A DNA stretch of 64,000 bases, taken from assembly GCA_034620365.1 (NCBI GenBank), contig JAQGEQ010000281.1:580472-644471 (forward strand), read 5' to 3'. Of this stretch, positions 47,413 through 60,017 are shown in pieces. The notes beneath the pieces were generated by a model, which had not been told where the DNA came from, searched no databases, and saw nothing but the letters and a program-made list of their open reading frames with translations. Position numbers and translations under genes: made by a program. The stretch comes from Pegea sp. RAD2-039. Taxonomy: Eukaryota > Chordata > Thaliacea > Salpida > Salpidae. Within the stretch, counting starts at the first letter, position 1; each line of letters begins with the position of its first letter.

Positions 47413-48807
47413 TTCTTTTTTCCAGGACAAAATTATAATTACTTTTGCAATTACTTTATTAGATGTTTGTTAAGTATAAAAGTTGTTTAATAATTCTCTG
47501 GTTATTTTTAAAGATAATTAAAAAATCTGCATTTTTAAAAACGTCAGTTGTATTTATAAACAATCAATCTCAAGTAATTGAAGTTGATACTAAAAGTTTA
47601 GTTTTTAGTGAGCTTGTTAAATGTCACTTTTAAGAAACCTTCGACCATCAAGCACAAACTTATTCGTTAATTAATTCACTTTTTGGTTTAGTTTTTTTGT
47701 TGACTTGTACTTTACATGAAAGTTCTATTCTTTCTATATATTTCCCACTTATTGCTTTTATTTCAATTTCATAACTCCTCATTCACAAATCTTTAAACTT
47801 TATTTCATTTTTAACTTTAAATTACCTAAATATTTTATACCATAAACTATTTTTATACCAATTTCAAATAACGCTGAATACTAAAATCACTTCAAAATAT
47901 TTAAACTTTTTCTCTTTAGCGTTTTATTTAATGTTTCATCGACAACATTTTCAGACTTTATCTTCATTTTAATGAAAATCTTTTTTAATCTTTTGATTTT
48001 ATATTTACATTTTTTACAATTTCTAATAAATTAGTAGTAAGCAAGTCTACATCTACTAAGTAAGATATTTAGGTCAGTAGTAAGCTCGCTAAATTACTTC
48101 TTTTGTAATTTAACATTTTTTTTACTTCTTCAGGTAATACTGATTACTACAAGTTTTGTTTGAAAATTAAACTTTTTTCAAACTTTAATTTTTCTTTTTT
48201 AAATTAAGTAAATTTTTATTGAAAATTGTGAAATTACTAAATTACTTTATTTAATCAAATCGTGTTTTGTGAGTTAGAAATTCAGTTAGGTGAGTTAAGT
48301 AAAGTTGACAGTTTAGCAAGCTTAAAACATTTGATGAAATTTAGTAAAATTTGATATAAGAACTTCACATAAATTCAATTGAATGTAATTCACAACATCA
48401 AAATACATGAAGTTTTATCATTTTTATAAAAGGATCAGGAAATGAAAACGTTGAATGGATTTAGTCAGTTTTTTAACTTCATTAATTTCTAAAGTTTTTC
48501 AGGAAGCTAATTATAAAGTTAAAAGAATAAAATTTCTGTTTCAAAACCTATTGATTAATTTTTTGATCTAAGTACAAATTCTTTTAGTAATTAAAGAATT
48601 TTTTTTATTTTTAAATATTTTTTATTTTCAGTTTTTTTTCAGTTTTAATTTTGGTAATTCCGTTTATCTTTTGTTTTTCATTTTATTTATAGAAACAATA
48701 AAACATTTTCATCTAAAATATTAGAAAGTTTTCAGCTTTAAACTTCAAAACAACTTTTCTTGAAACTTTTGTAATAATTTTGTAAAATATTTTGTAAGAA
48801 TTGAAAA
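47413..48807. other. AT-rich intergenic region, no gene seen
   Basis: Long T-rich stretches without an ORF or structured RNA I can support. The last few hundred bases presumably include the promoter of the gene at 48808. Confidence 0.4.
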
Positions 48808-49246
48808 ATGAAAACTTTTTTGAAAATTGTGATTGTCTTGGAGCTTGTGTTGATCTTTCAAACAGAACATTCTCTTTCTAACCAAGTTGTAAGTTCTTCA
48901 ACTTTTATAATCTTAAACCTTTATTTAAATAGTAAGTTGCTAACTAATTTCAATTCGTTTGTTTAAGAAGGAAGCTGATAAGGAAGATGGTTTATCTGGT
49001 ACAGGAGATGGTTTATCTGGTCCAGAAGATGGTTTATCTGGTTCAGGAGATGGTTCAGGAGATGGTAGTACAATTACAGTTGAAGATGGTGATGATGACT
49101 TGGCTGGTTCAACAGATAAACAATTTTTATTTTTGAATTCTACGAAAAGCAAAACAACTAATGCTGGAAGTTCTTCAATTTCTTCAAAATCATTTTTAGT
49201 TTTTTTCATTTTTCTTATTATGTTTGTATTTCCAAATATTTTTTAG
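48808..49246 (+). CDS. Small secreted or GPI-anchored Ser/Gly/Asp-rich protein
   Basis: Two exons, 48808-48888 and 48968-49246, with GTAAGT donor and TTTAAG acceptor in phase 0, encode 119 residues. Exon 1 is a signal peptide (MKTFLKIVIVLELVLIF, then TEHSLSNQV). Exon 2 begins with acidic repeats of DGLSG(T/S/P)..., four imperfect GDGLSG units, then an Asp-rich patch. It ends with NAGSSS, a short polar spacer and a hydrophobic C-terminus with no charged tail, the pattern of a GPI-attachment signal. A single-pass membrane protein is the alternative. AAGAAG at the acceptor allows a one-codon alternative. No known family is recognised; it is mucin-like and probably at the cell surface. Function unknown. 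Confidence 0.65.
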
Positions 49247-52200
49247 ATTTTAGATTTAATCTTGAAACTCTTTAAATCCAAAATTTTTTGCTTCGTTTTC
49301 AAACCTTTAATTTTGAAACTATTACTTTTTTAAATTTTGAAATTTATTAAAAACGTTTTTTCAAACTAACTATGAGTTTTGCTCAAAATATTTTCAGCAA
49401 TTTCTTTTAACATTATCTAATCTGATGAACCAATAACTTAATCAAATTTATTATTTGTATTTATGAGAAAGTTTACGAATTGTAGTAATAACCAAGAAGG
49501 TTAGAAATACTTAAAATGTTATCTATTTTATATTTCATCTAATATTGTTTTGGCTTAAGCTAGTTTCAAATAACTACTTTTAGGGCTTTTACAGCGAAGT
49601 TGTTTGTTCAAATATATAATTTTCATCATTAAAAACATTTGAGGTGGTTATTTCACTTACTACTACTATTATTTCTACTTTATATTGCTTACATAAAAAT
49701 GATGAGGTTTCCTACAAGTTATTTGATTTGTGTAATTATCTGCTTTTATCTTGAAAATCTTTTTTTAGATTTAATGATTTTGGTAAAGCAGTTATAAAGC
49801 AAGCTTGATTTGATTCTTCAATCTTTTCAAACATTTTTAATTTTTTTATTTCAAGGTTATTTTAATTATCAGATAAAATAAATAGATATTTTTCATCAGT
49901 TTCAACAATAAAACAAATAAGATGAATATTTTCTTGAATATTGTAATGAGAGTTAAACTAAAATTTATAATTCAATAATTATTATAATTAAATTCAAAAT
50001 AATTGCATTCATAAGTTCTTCAAGATAAATTTGTAAGTTTTTAATTTCGTTTCAAAAGTAATTCATAAGAAATAGATTTTTGTGAAGATTAAAAGATATT
50101 TAATTGTTCATATTTACAAATATTTCATCAAATACTAAAGTTGCTTTTTGTTAGAACTTTCATTCAAATTTTTCCAAGTTTTTTATGTAGATGTGAATAG
50201 TTCTCTTTTACAATCTCTTTTTCATTTATCTTAATCACACATTGAGTAATTTCTTTGTACAAAGTTCACTACGAAGTTTGCTTTTAAATATTTTGTGTTT
50301 AGAAAATAAAATTAGGATTTATTTATGTGACTTATATGATTCTATTTTTTTTAAATCATTTTTAACTTCAATATTTTTTTTAAGTTTTCTATTTCTCGCA
50401 TTTAAAATCAAAAGTATAAAAATTTAGGAGAAAATTTTCAATATTCAAATTTGTAATTTGAAATACTAAAGTTTTAGAGATTTCCAACTCATCAATTATT
50501 TTTAACTATTTTGTTAATTTTTTAATTTTTATCAAATCTATTCTCTGTTTAATAACTTATAACTTTTATACAAAGAATTTGCTATTTATGAAAGTTATCG
50601 ATATTATAATATTAATTATCAACATTTTTATCAATAACCTTAGATAATTTTTTTAATCATTTTTTAAATTTTTTATTAGTTTAAATTTGTTGTTAAACAT
50701 TTTTACTTTAAACAAAAGTTATTCTTAAAATAATCATTCTTATTTAGAATATTTGAACTTATATTTAGTTTTTACAACTCTGAAGCCTTTTACTTCATCT
50801 CATATATTCATATATTCATATATTATCGTGTTCATTATAAGTTTCATTAAATTAATAAAGATTTTATAGTACAAAAAATAAAGAAATATTTTTGATATCA
50901 AATTAAAACTAAAATAAAATTGTTTAAAAAGATCTTGAAACTAAAAATCAAAGTTTATGAATCATTCTTGATGAATCATCTTTCTAAAAGAAGAATCTTA
51001 TTTCAAAAAAGAAAAGATTTTATGAATTTAAACAGAAGAAATCAATTTCTACACTTTGACTTTCTTAGCCAAAAACTTCAAAAAGCTTTTATAAAAGTCA
51101 AAAGATAAAAGTAAAAAATTAATTTTGTAGATTATTAAACTTTATTGAAACACTAAAAATTCGTAACATTTATATCTTAACATTTAAATATGTTTAATTT
51201 TCTATTTTATTTTATATGGATGTTTATCTACCTTCTAAATACTTTTATTAAAATCAAAAATTTGTTAACAACAATGAATAAAGAATTTTGTAAAAAATTT
51301 AAACTTCATCTAAAAACTGAAAATTGAATGTATTTTTATCGCATTACACTAATATTTAAAAGTTTTGATTTTATTTCTGTAAAAACTATTTATAAAACTT
51401 AAAATATTTGACAAACTTTCATAATAACACAAACTTATTTGTAGATATATTAAAGATATTTCAGCTTTATATTTTTCAACCGCTAGAGGGCGCTAACAAG
51501 TTATTAAGGGTTCTAGTATTACTTTACTATCAAATTAAGTTTACTTATTGATTCTTTGGTAAGATTAAAAGAATTAAAAATATAATAATTTTTCAATTCT
51601 CCTTATACTAATATCCAAAATAAATTTATTTTTGTTTTTAAAATTGCAATTTTTCTATTATTAGTTTAATAATTTCATTTATTTACTACTTATAAAATAT
51701 CTAAAAATAATTCGTAATAGTTTTATCCATAATAGTAATAAAATTTTTGCTTTTAGAGTAAAAATAATATTTCTTAAATATGTTTAAAATATGATAAATA
51801 AGTCAGTTTATTAAAAGAAACGTAACAAAATCAGTTTATTTTTGTATTTTTAAAACATTAAATACTTTAAATTATCTCAAATCAAAGGTTAAAGTTTGAA
51901 AGCATTTACCAGATAGATATTTTCAGTAAAATTTGTTCAAAAACTTTAAGATTTCGGCAGCTTCGACACGCTTGAATAATTGAGATTACACCATGCATCT
52001 AGAACTAGTCTGAAGTTTGTTTACTTTCTATCTTTACAAGATCTACTATTTGACTATCTTCAAGTTATTTCGGAAATATTCTTAATTAAAAATTTACTAT
52101 CATAATGTTAATGAGGGTTTTATCTTTAGATCTTAACTTTTAAATAAGATATTAGAAAATACAAAAGCTTAAATTCAAATTGTTTAATAGACTTCAAGAC

Positions 52201-54208
52201 ACTTTATATAAGAATGAATAAAAATTAATCTTTAAACCTTTCAAATGACTAAATTTGAAAATATTGAAGCTTAAAATAACTTTAAACTTTCAAATTTTGA
52301 GATAAGAAAATTTGTTCAACTTTCATTAAGATATTTCTTTATTATAAGTTTTAAAAGTATTTTTGAGTGACATATTCAATGACTCAAGAAACACATTTAG
52401 AATGTTAAATATTTGAGTTAAATTATCTAAGACTTCATATCTGAAGCTTAATTTGTAGAAAATAGTAAAATAAGAAGCAAGAAACAAAGTAGGTCACGTG
52501 ATAGATAAACCATTTGAAATTATTTAAATCATTAGAATAAAAAACTTTGGTAAAATTGTACATTTCAGTTTCGAATCATTTAAAATGTAAAATCCTTAGA
52601 TAGTAAGCTAAAACTTACAAACTTTTGGTTTAAGAGTTAAGACTTTCTAACTGTCACGAAAGATGAAGAACAATTTAGAAAACTTCTAAGCTTTCCGTAG
52701 ATCACTAAAAACAGAATAATTGCCAAAAAAATAGAAAATAATTTTGATTGATTTAATTTACCCAAAAAGTAAGCCAAAAAACGTTGTTTAAAAAACAAAT
52801 CTTGTGAAGATACTTTCAAAAAGTGACTTTGTTGCAGAAAAATAGTTTGTTTAAGATACATTATTGTTTTTGTTTTTTTAGAAAATTATAGAGTCTTATC
52901 TCTCTTAATTTAATTAAATGATTACAGGTAGATTAAGATTTACTAAAAATTTTAACTTTTAATTAAAATAGTTTGATTAGCTTGAATTGTTATCTAGTTT
53001 TATTTAATTAAAAGGACTGTTTTTAAAAGATTAGGAAATTTTTTATCTCATCTAATTAATTTGTTGGTATACTCCATTTAAATTATAAAATGTTGCACAA
53101 AGTTTAGAAATAATTTAAGATTTATAGTTTTGAAAAGCAAACTAAACTGATTAACTATTTTTAAAAAATACTTTTTATAAAAGAATACTTTGAAAAAATT
53201 GTTTTATTTACTGTTTAAAATTGTTTGGTGTAAAAACTTCAAAAATTTACTTGAAATTTATGAGCTGATAAATAAATGTTTTAAACGTAACCACTTAAAA
53301 TTCAAATTCCCCATTCAAATTATTGAACTATCGAACTTAGGAAGTTTAAACCCATTGAAATTCGATTAAACTGTTTCAATTTTTTAACTTTAGTTTTTAT
53401 CTAGAATAATATTTGATAATCGATAAATTTATAATTAGTTATAAATATATGTTCATCTATAATATAGAATAATTTGTAGAGATACGAAACTTTATTTTAA
53501 TAATTTTTCTTTTTTAATATCATAAGAGATAGAAATTACTTTTAGAGAATTTAAAAATTGAATAATTTTCTATTTTTTAAGTGTTTGTTAAAACAATATT
53601 CACTTATTATCAAATTTGTTCCATATTTTCAATTGAAGTTTTTTTTCAAGTAGGTTATTGAAACCAATTGATATTTAGATAAATAAAGTTTTACAAACAA
53701 GTTTCTTTCAAATATTTCAAGTGATTTACGAAAACTATTCAGTTTATTTATTAAATCAGTTATTTAAATTGTATTTACATCATATAAAGTTTGATTTAAA
53801 GCTATAAATTAGCATAAAAGCACTTGAAACGACTGAAGAGTTAGAAATGAAACAAATACACTCACATTAAACATTATATTGTGTGATAAAAAGAAGATGA
53901 AGTCTAAAGGATTGAGAAATAACAGCTAGATCAAAATAATAAATATTTTATAATCTAATAAAAATATTAAAGTTAGAATTTTACTAAAAATTGTACCAAA
54001 GTATAAATTGTGATTTTCAATCTAGAATTTAAACTTGTCAACATCTAGTCATCAAATTTTTAGAAATGTTGACACTTAATACAAAACCTGCTGATTCAAC
54101 ACCAAATGACCTTTAAAATTGTAATTTTCAAACAGAATTATACAAGAAACAAGACACAGTCAGTCATCAACACAGCACGGATTGATTGAGATCAATTTAA
54201 ACAGAAAA
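49247..54208. other. Five-kilobase gene-poor AT-rich region
   Basis: No convincing gene. Frames of 60-75 codons at 50242-50427, 50920-51108 and 52637-52861 are built from AT-rich codons, lack recognisable domains and lack clear splice context. The only notable feature is the GC-rich motif at 51480-51493. Confidence 0.5.
51480..51493 (+). promoter_or_regulatory. CTCF-like core motif
   Basis: CCGCTAGAGGGCGC matches the CTCF core consensus CCASYAGRKGGCRS at 13 of 14 positions and stands alone in several kilobases of AT-rich DNA, between the tandem array and the SLC6 gene. The match is seen in the sequence; binding and insulator function are inferred. Confidence 0.4.
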
Positions 54209-57200
54209 TCAAACATAAGTTTTATATGTCAACGGATAACTAGATTCAGTGGTGACCGGGGGAACGTTTTTATCTCCACTAAACACCTTAGGATCAAAAA
54301 TATTGAACCAATATAACACAGCTACTACAGGAATACAAAGAACTGATAAGAGTAATAGAAGAATTATTAAAATGATTGCCCATAATGGATATGGAGTTGA
54401 AATTAGACTAGCAGTTAGTTGGTTCCATGCTGAATATGCTAAAGGTTTTGCAAAAAGTCCAACGATGCTAGTGATTAAGATGATGATTAAGATTAGAGGT
54501 GTTGTGATCTTCCAAGAAATGATCCAATAATAACCTGGTGTTACTCCGACCATTTCTTTGATATCTGATTTTAATCTAAACAAATTTATGTTTATTTAGA
54601 AATCTTATAATTAATAAAGATCTCAAATTAGATTTAATTATTTTATTAACATTTTTTTTGTTAAAGTTTATAGAGATTTTTTACCTATCTGTGCCATAAC
54701 TGTAGCTAACAGCTATTACTTCTGACAAACAAATAGTTGCAAGGCCTAAAGTTGCTGAATAACCATCAAATATACCTAGAAGATAGTTTCCAGATCTTGT
54801 AGTGAAGATTAAACCAAACAAACACATCACTGTAAATATAAAAGATTACAAAATATTCAAAATAGCTGATATTCAAAATATAATGAACTTTAAAATCTAC
54901 AAAAGCTGAACAAACAATTCAGTTATTAAAAAATCATCAATATTGAAATTTTTATGGTAAGTATACTTTAGTAGCTAAGCAAATAAAACTTACCCCCACA
55001 TAATAATCCAGTTATTTTCCATTTAGCAACTTTCACACCACTATCTAAAGCAGTTGTGATGACAGTTTGAAGAATTCCAAACTCGCTACTGATACCGATA
55101 TTAATTAACATAAAAAAAAATAGTAACGACCAAAAATTAGACCCTGGAAACTCTAAAACTGCTTCAGCAAATGCAATAAAAGCAAGACCAGGACCTTGTA
55201 CATCCTGTAGATAAATGTAAGCATGATTTTGTTGTTGATATAAAGATCTATTTATATGAGAAAAATTTGTGAAGACTACGCCTCAGTGAACAAGGTTCTT
55301 CTGATGTCTATTATTATGTAGATTTATTTTCACCAAATTTTTTAGGATTTCAACATTTTAATTTGAAATAAATTTGGAATAATATTCGATTATTTTATTT
55401 GATATTTAAAAAAAAGATATAAAACAACATTTATGAATTTAAAATAAATATTTTTTTTATACATTTTAAACTAGTTACAAAATTAAACAATTAATAAAAG
55501 ATTCTTTGCCAATTTCAACTGCTAATTCTAAAAAAAATTTTTAGAGCTTTCTGATTGGCTAATAAAAAAGGTGTGTCTGAAGTGAAAAATTAAAGAATTT
55601 TAATTCTAAGAAAACCTGATCTAGTTCTTGTTGTACAGAACAGTTCTTTAATCCACTGACAGCCTCATTAATATGGGACTGGGTGAAGTTACCCAGAAAA
55701 TACTTGTAAAGTGTCATATTAGTGTCTGTGATATAATCAGATGCAACAATTTCCATATTAGGGAAGTTAGAATCCAATAAAAGTTGATTACTAGAAAATA
55801 AATCATTAAAATCAGAAGAATATCGAATAAAACTTACTTATGAGTGCATTTCTCGTAAGAATTCTTCGCTTTAAAGCCAAGAATTGAGAAGACAGTAATA
55901 CAAGCAAATATTGATGTCAATCCGTTTGCAGTAGCTACAAATAGAGCGTCCTACAACAACAAAAAAAGCCCCGAATTTCAAAGATTAATATGCAAATGAA
56001 GCGCTAACTCGAAGACAATTATTCTTTTTGTTGTTGTAACTGGAATAAGCGATGATTGTTCCGTAACCGAGTCCCAAACTAAAGAAGATTTGAGTAGCAG
56101 CTTCCCGCCAGACAGTTGCATCTCTCAATCTTGCTAACTAAAGGAGATATTTTAAGATATATTTGACGGATTTTGAAGCTTACATCTGGACTAAACATGT
56201 ATTTGACACCAATAACAGCTCCTTCAAGAGTTAACCCGCGAATAAAGAACGCTGTTAGCACCATATAAGGAAATAGAGTCGCGAAGTACATGACTTTCCC
56301 AGAAGATTTGATCCCTTTTACAATTCCAAGAAAGATTATGAGCCAAGATAAGATCAAAACGGCGGCCATTTTCCAGTTTAGCATCCCTAAAAGATTAAAA
56401 TGAGATGAAGAAGATCAGAAAATGACTCTTACCTCCGTCATCAATTGTGTCTGAGATGTCAAGTGTGGTTCGGTACCAGAAGTAATTGGTAGGTGAACTT
56501 AATTCGCATTCTAGTACAGGGGTAGAGACGTTCCCGGTCACGTTTAAGGGACACTCAGCCCAGGGTAAAGGACTTTTAAACGAGTTAAAGAAGTAGAAAC
56601 ATGCCCATCCTAAAATTGTTGTGTAGTAAAGACCAATCAGAAGTGAAATCTGTCAGTTTGATGTTTAAATAACTTTCAACGGCATTTTAGTGTCACTTAC
56701 ACAGTTGCTAGCAAAGCCAATACCTCCTAGGTAAGGGTTTATATGACACCAGACTCCGATTGAACCTTTTCTGATCTTTTGACCCAATGCTAGCTCCAAG
56801 TAGTAGAGAGGATAGCCGAGAAGAACTAGCATTATGACGTATGGAATGAGAAATGCTCCTGTAATGGAAAAATATTATTTGTGGTTGAAAATTTAGTGGT
56901 TTATCTTTTTAGGAAGACTTCTTCTATGTTTAATCAAGCATTGCAGCTTTAACCACCATGCAAAAGATTTATTTGTAGAAAAATAAATGCTTGGCTTGGT
57001 GTTGCTGGTCGAGAAATCAACTCATATTTGTTTAAGCTTTGTAGAAAGATCACACTAAAGTTTATAAATCATTTTGTTGTTGCTATAAACAGGTGATACA
57101 AAAATCAAACCCAATAAAAGTTTCCTTAAAATCTTATACTTTATCTTTGCTAATTTACAAAGTTTTTGTCATGATATCAAAAAACATTAATTTATTTATA

Positions 57201-57706
57201 AATGCAAAGGAGGGTACCTGAAGAGAGCATCTCTCGCTAACACACATTCTCACAAATAATATCTATTAAGTTGGTTTGATAACTATTTATGATTTAGATT
57301 TAATGCTTGAGATGGTTTAGTAACAATAATATTAAAAATAATGAAATTGTTATTGATATAAGAACATTAGAATTAAATCAATAAATTGTAATTGAAAGAA
57401 ATTAACAAATCAAAAATAGATTAAAATTATTCAGATTAAATATTAATGATCTCTCAAAAGAGTTTACAAAAAAAAATCAATAAAACTTCATATTATTTAA
57501 TTACCTCCACCATTCTTCTTACACAAGTATGGAAACCTCCAAATATTTCCTAGACCAACTGCAAATCCAAGAGCAGCCATCAGATATTGGAATTTATTAT
57601 CCCAAGAGTCACGTTCAACTTCAATGATTTCATCACTACCATCTAAGCTATCATCTTGGATTTGAACCTTTTCTTCTGAAGCAGAATCTTTTGATTGATC
57701 TTCCAT
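54209..57706 (-). CDS. SLC6-family Na+-dependent transporter, amino-acid (B0AT-like) type
   Basis: Ten exons on the minus strand: 57706-57505, 56858-56701, 56649-56433, 56386-56184, 56137-56009, 55950-55838, 55790-55616, 55204-54994, 54829-54685, 54575-54209. They join in frame to 639 residues, the usual SLC6 length. TM1 has [33 protein letters not shown] and GSIGVW follow. The region between TM3 and TM4 has an N-glycosylation site (NVT). [12 protein letters not shown] and [13 protein letters not shown] are family signatures. TM8 reads IGISSEFG, with Ser where monoamine and GABA carriers have Asp of LDS, and the loop before GPGLAF is long. Both fit the SLC6A15-A20 neutral amino-acid subgroup. 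An acidic cytoplasmic N-terminus precedes TM1. Plasma-membrane amino-acid uptake is inferred; the substrate is not certain. Intron 1 holds repeat D1. Confidence 0.93.
57200..57346. repeat. Dispersed repeat D1 in SLC6 intron 1
   Basis: About 147 bp closely matching the D1 copies of the array (AAAGGAGGGTACCTGAAGAG, GAGAGCATCTCTC, and a shared end in AATAATGAAA). It lies outside the array, so D1 is a dispersed element. Confidence 0.75.
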
Positions 57707-58274
57707 TGCAACAATTTCAAAGATATCTAACTCTGAAATTGATTAAATTAAAAAAGATAAAATTTGTGTTTTAATAAATCAATATTTAATTAATATCTTG
57801 TTTAAATATTTACAATTAAAAATATTTTTAAATAATAAAAGAATTTATTAAATAAACAACTTTAATTTATTTGATTAGCTTAAAAACAAATATTTAATCA
57901 CATGTAAACATACAAGTATAAAATTTTATTAGTTTTTATAATATAATTAAATGATGCAAATAATAAAAATAAATAATAATATTCTAAAAGAAATTAATAA
58001 TCAGTACAATTTATTACAGAAGTATTTACTATCTAATAATAATTAAACTTATAAATAAAATGTTAATTTATTTCTAATTATCTAAAAAAACAATAAAATA
58101 ACAAATTTAAAATCTATTAATATTTAGAAGATATCTATAAAATATAATAATACTATTAAGAAATAAATGTATCAGGTAAAAATGATAAAAATTCTCAGGT
58201 AACAGGTAACTTAATTTTCTGGAAAATATTATTGTTTAATAATAAAATACTTTAAATAAATATTGAAAACATAA
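57707..58274. other. Upstream region of the SLC6 gene
   Basis: Extremely AT-rich DNA that should include the promoter and leader of the minus-strand SLC6 gene. No defined site is recognised. Confidence 0.35.
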
Positions 58275-58726
58275 CAATATTACAGCTATTTAAAACGTTA
58301 TAAAAATTATAATCTAACAGTTTATAATTTATAAAAGCAAAACTTTTGTCTTGATATTGTAATAAAATAAATAAAAAAGCAAAAATTTTAATAAAATTTA
58401 AAAAATTAGAAATAGTAATTAATGAAAAGAAAATTTTACCTAAAACGAAATACCTATATGATTCTCTTTTATAAAAACAAATCATTTACAGAAAGAATCC
58501 AAATTAGTTGAATCAAATATGATTTATTTAAATAAAACATTTTTTAAACTATTTCCAAATATTTTAAATAGAAAAAACACAATTTTAAAATAGTTTTTTA
58601 CTGATTATATGACCTAAATATTATAATAAATATAATAGTATATATATAATAATTGAATCAAAGTTGACCTTTAGATTTCGTAAAGGAACAAAATATTTAA
58701 AATTAAGATACGTAGAATGCTATGAC

Positions 58727-58746
58727 AAGCATTTTTCAAAATGCTT
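58727..58746. repeat. Near-perfect palindrome in lectin 3' flank
   Basis: AAGCATTTT-TC-AAAATGCTT, nine-base arms with a two-base spacer. It lies in a block of higher GC content that also contains CACATGTACAGGGCGAAACG. Repeated unchanged at 61732-61751. Confidence 0.7.
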
Positions 58747-60017
58747 ATGGTCAGTGAAAGTGCTTGAAGTCCACATGTACAGGGCGAAACGGCTTTCATA
58801 ATTTACAAAAAATAACTTCCTAATTGAAGGTATTAAACTTTTAAATGTATTAATGAATTAATTTTTCAAGTAAGTCGGTAAATATTTAAAATTTTATTTT
58901 TTACGAGCATTCTATTGCAAGTTGTGTGTTTTAGATTAATTAATTAAAAATATAATTATTATTAGCAAAAACCTTAAACTAATTATTTTCGTTATTCTAT
59001 ATTTTTTACAAAATATTTTATATGTTTTAACATTTTCTATGTCGTATAATTTAATCATTTAATTAAGAAATACAGAAAATATATATCTATTTGATTAAGT
59101 TTTTAACTAGCTTTTAGTTTTTAGTTAATCTGTTAATATGCTTGCAAATCATAGAAATAAATAATAATCAAAATGATATTTGTTTAATTAGAGATGCTTG
59201 TGAAAAACATATAAGAATGTGTTCTTAAAAAAGATATATTCCTTTTATATAATTCCTCGTTTCATTATTATAGTTTTTACATTCGTTTTTTATTCTACAA
59301 TCGTTGCTAATGTTTCAGATACATCTAATAATTCAGGTATTTTTATTGTCTCTGGATTTATGTATCATTTTTAATCTATTTTAAAAATTTATATCATTCA
59401 ATAAGTTGAATAAATTTTTGTTACAGCCAGTAAAATTATACCTATAAAATTTATTAAACTCGTAAATAAGGAATATTGAAGTAAGATTAATTTGGAAGAT
59501 AGATTTTATTATAACTAAGCTTTTTCTAGAGAGATATGCTGAAACTTAAAGCTGTAAAATTTCTTTTATAAAAAGTTAATAATAAGTTTTAAATCATATA
59601 GCAGTTGCTACTTGATACTTGCTACTAAAAAATCAAGTAGTTATTAGTCTATGATTTATAGACGTATGAGAAATAATTATGAAGACAGTTTTTTTTATTA
59701 CTTTATCACATACAACAGAAGCTGTAGGACTATTAAATTAAAACATTTGATGGATTTTCACCTAAGTTTTTATCACAGGGTTAGATATACTCTTATAATA
59801 ACCACTGATATTTGAGTTTTAAACAAAATCGTCTACTTAAAACTTACTTACAGTAAAATAACCTGATAAAATTACTAATTTCTGGCCCAGCTTTATTTTA
59901 ATTTCAAAACTAATTAACACTGATATATTTTATTTACCTTAAATTGTAAACAAAAAAACGAAAATGATTTACTTAGTCTTTCAAATAGTTTCATACTACT
60001 AGTAAACTAAGTTAAGT

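Noticed and set aside
50920-51108. 62-codon lysine-rich ORF, and similar ORFs at 50242 and 52637
   Set aside because: AT-rich chance frames without domain, signal or splice context.
58252-58485. Minus-strand hydrophobic ORF, also at 61205-61486
   Set aside because: Composed of Phe/Ile/Lys/Asn codons expected from AT-rich DNA. In the second copy it simply runs into the D2 fragment. No transmembrane protein family is recognisable.
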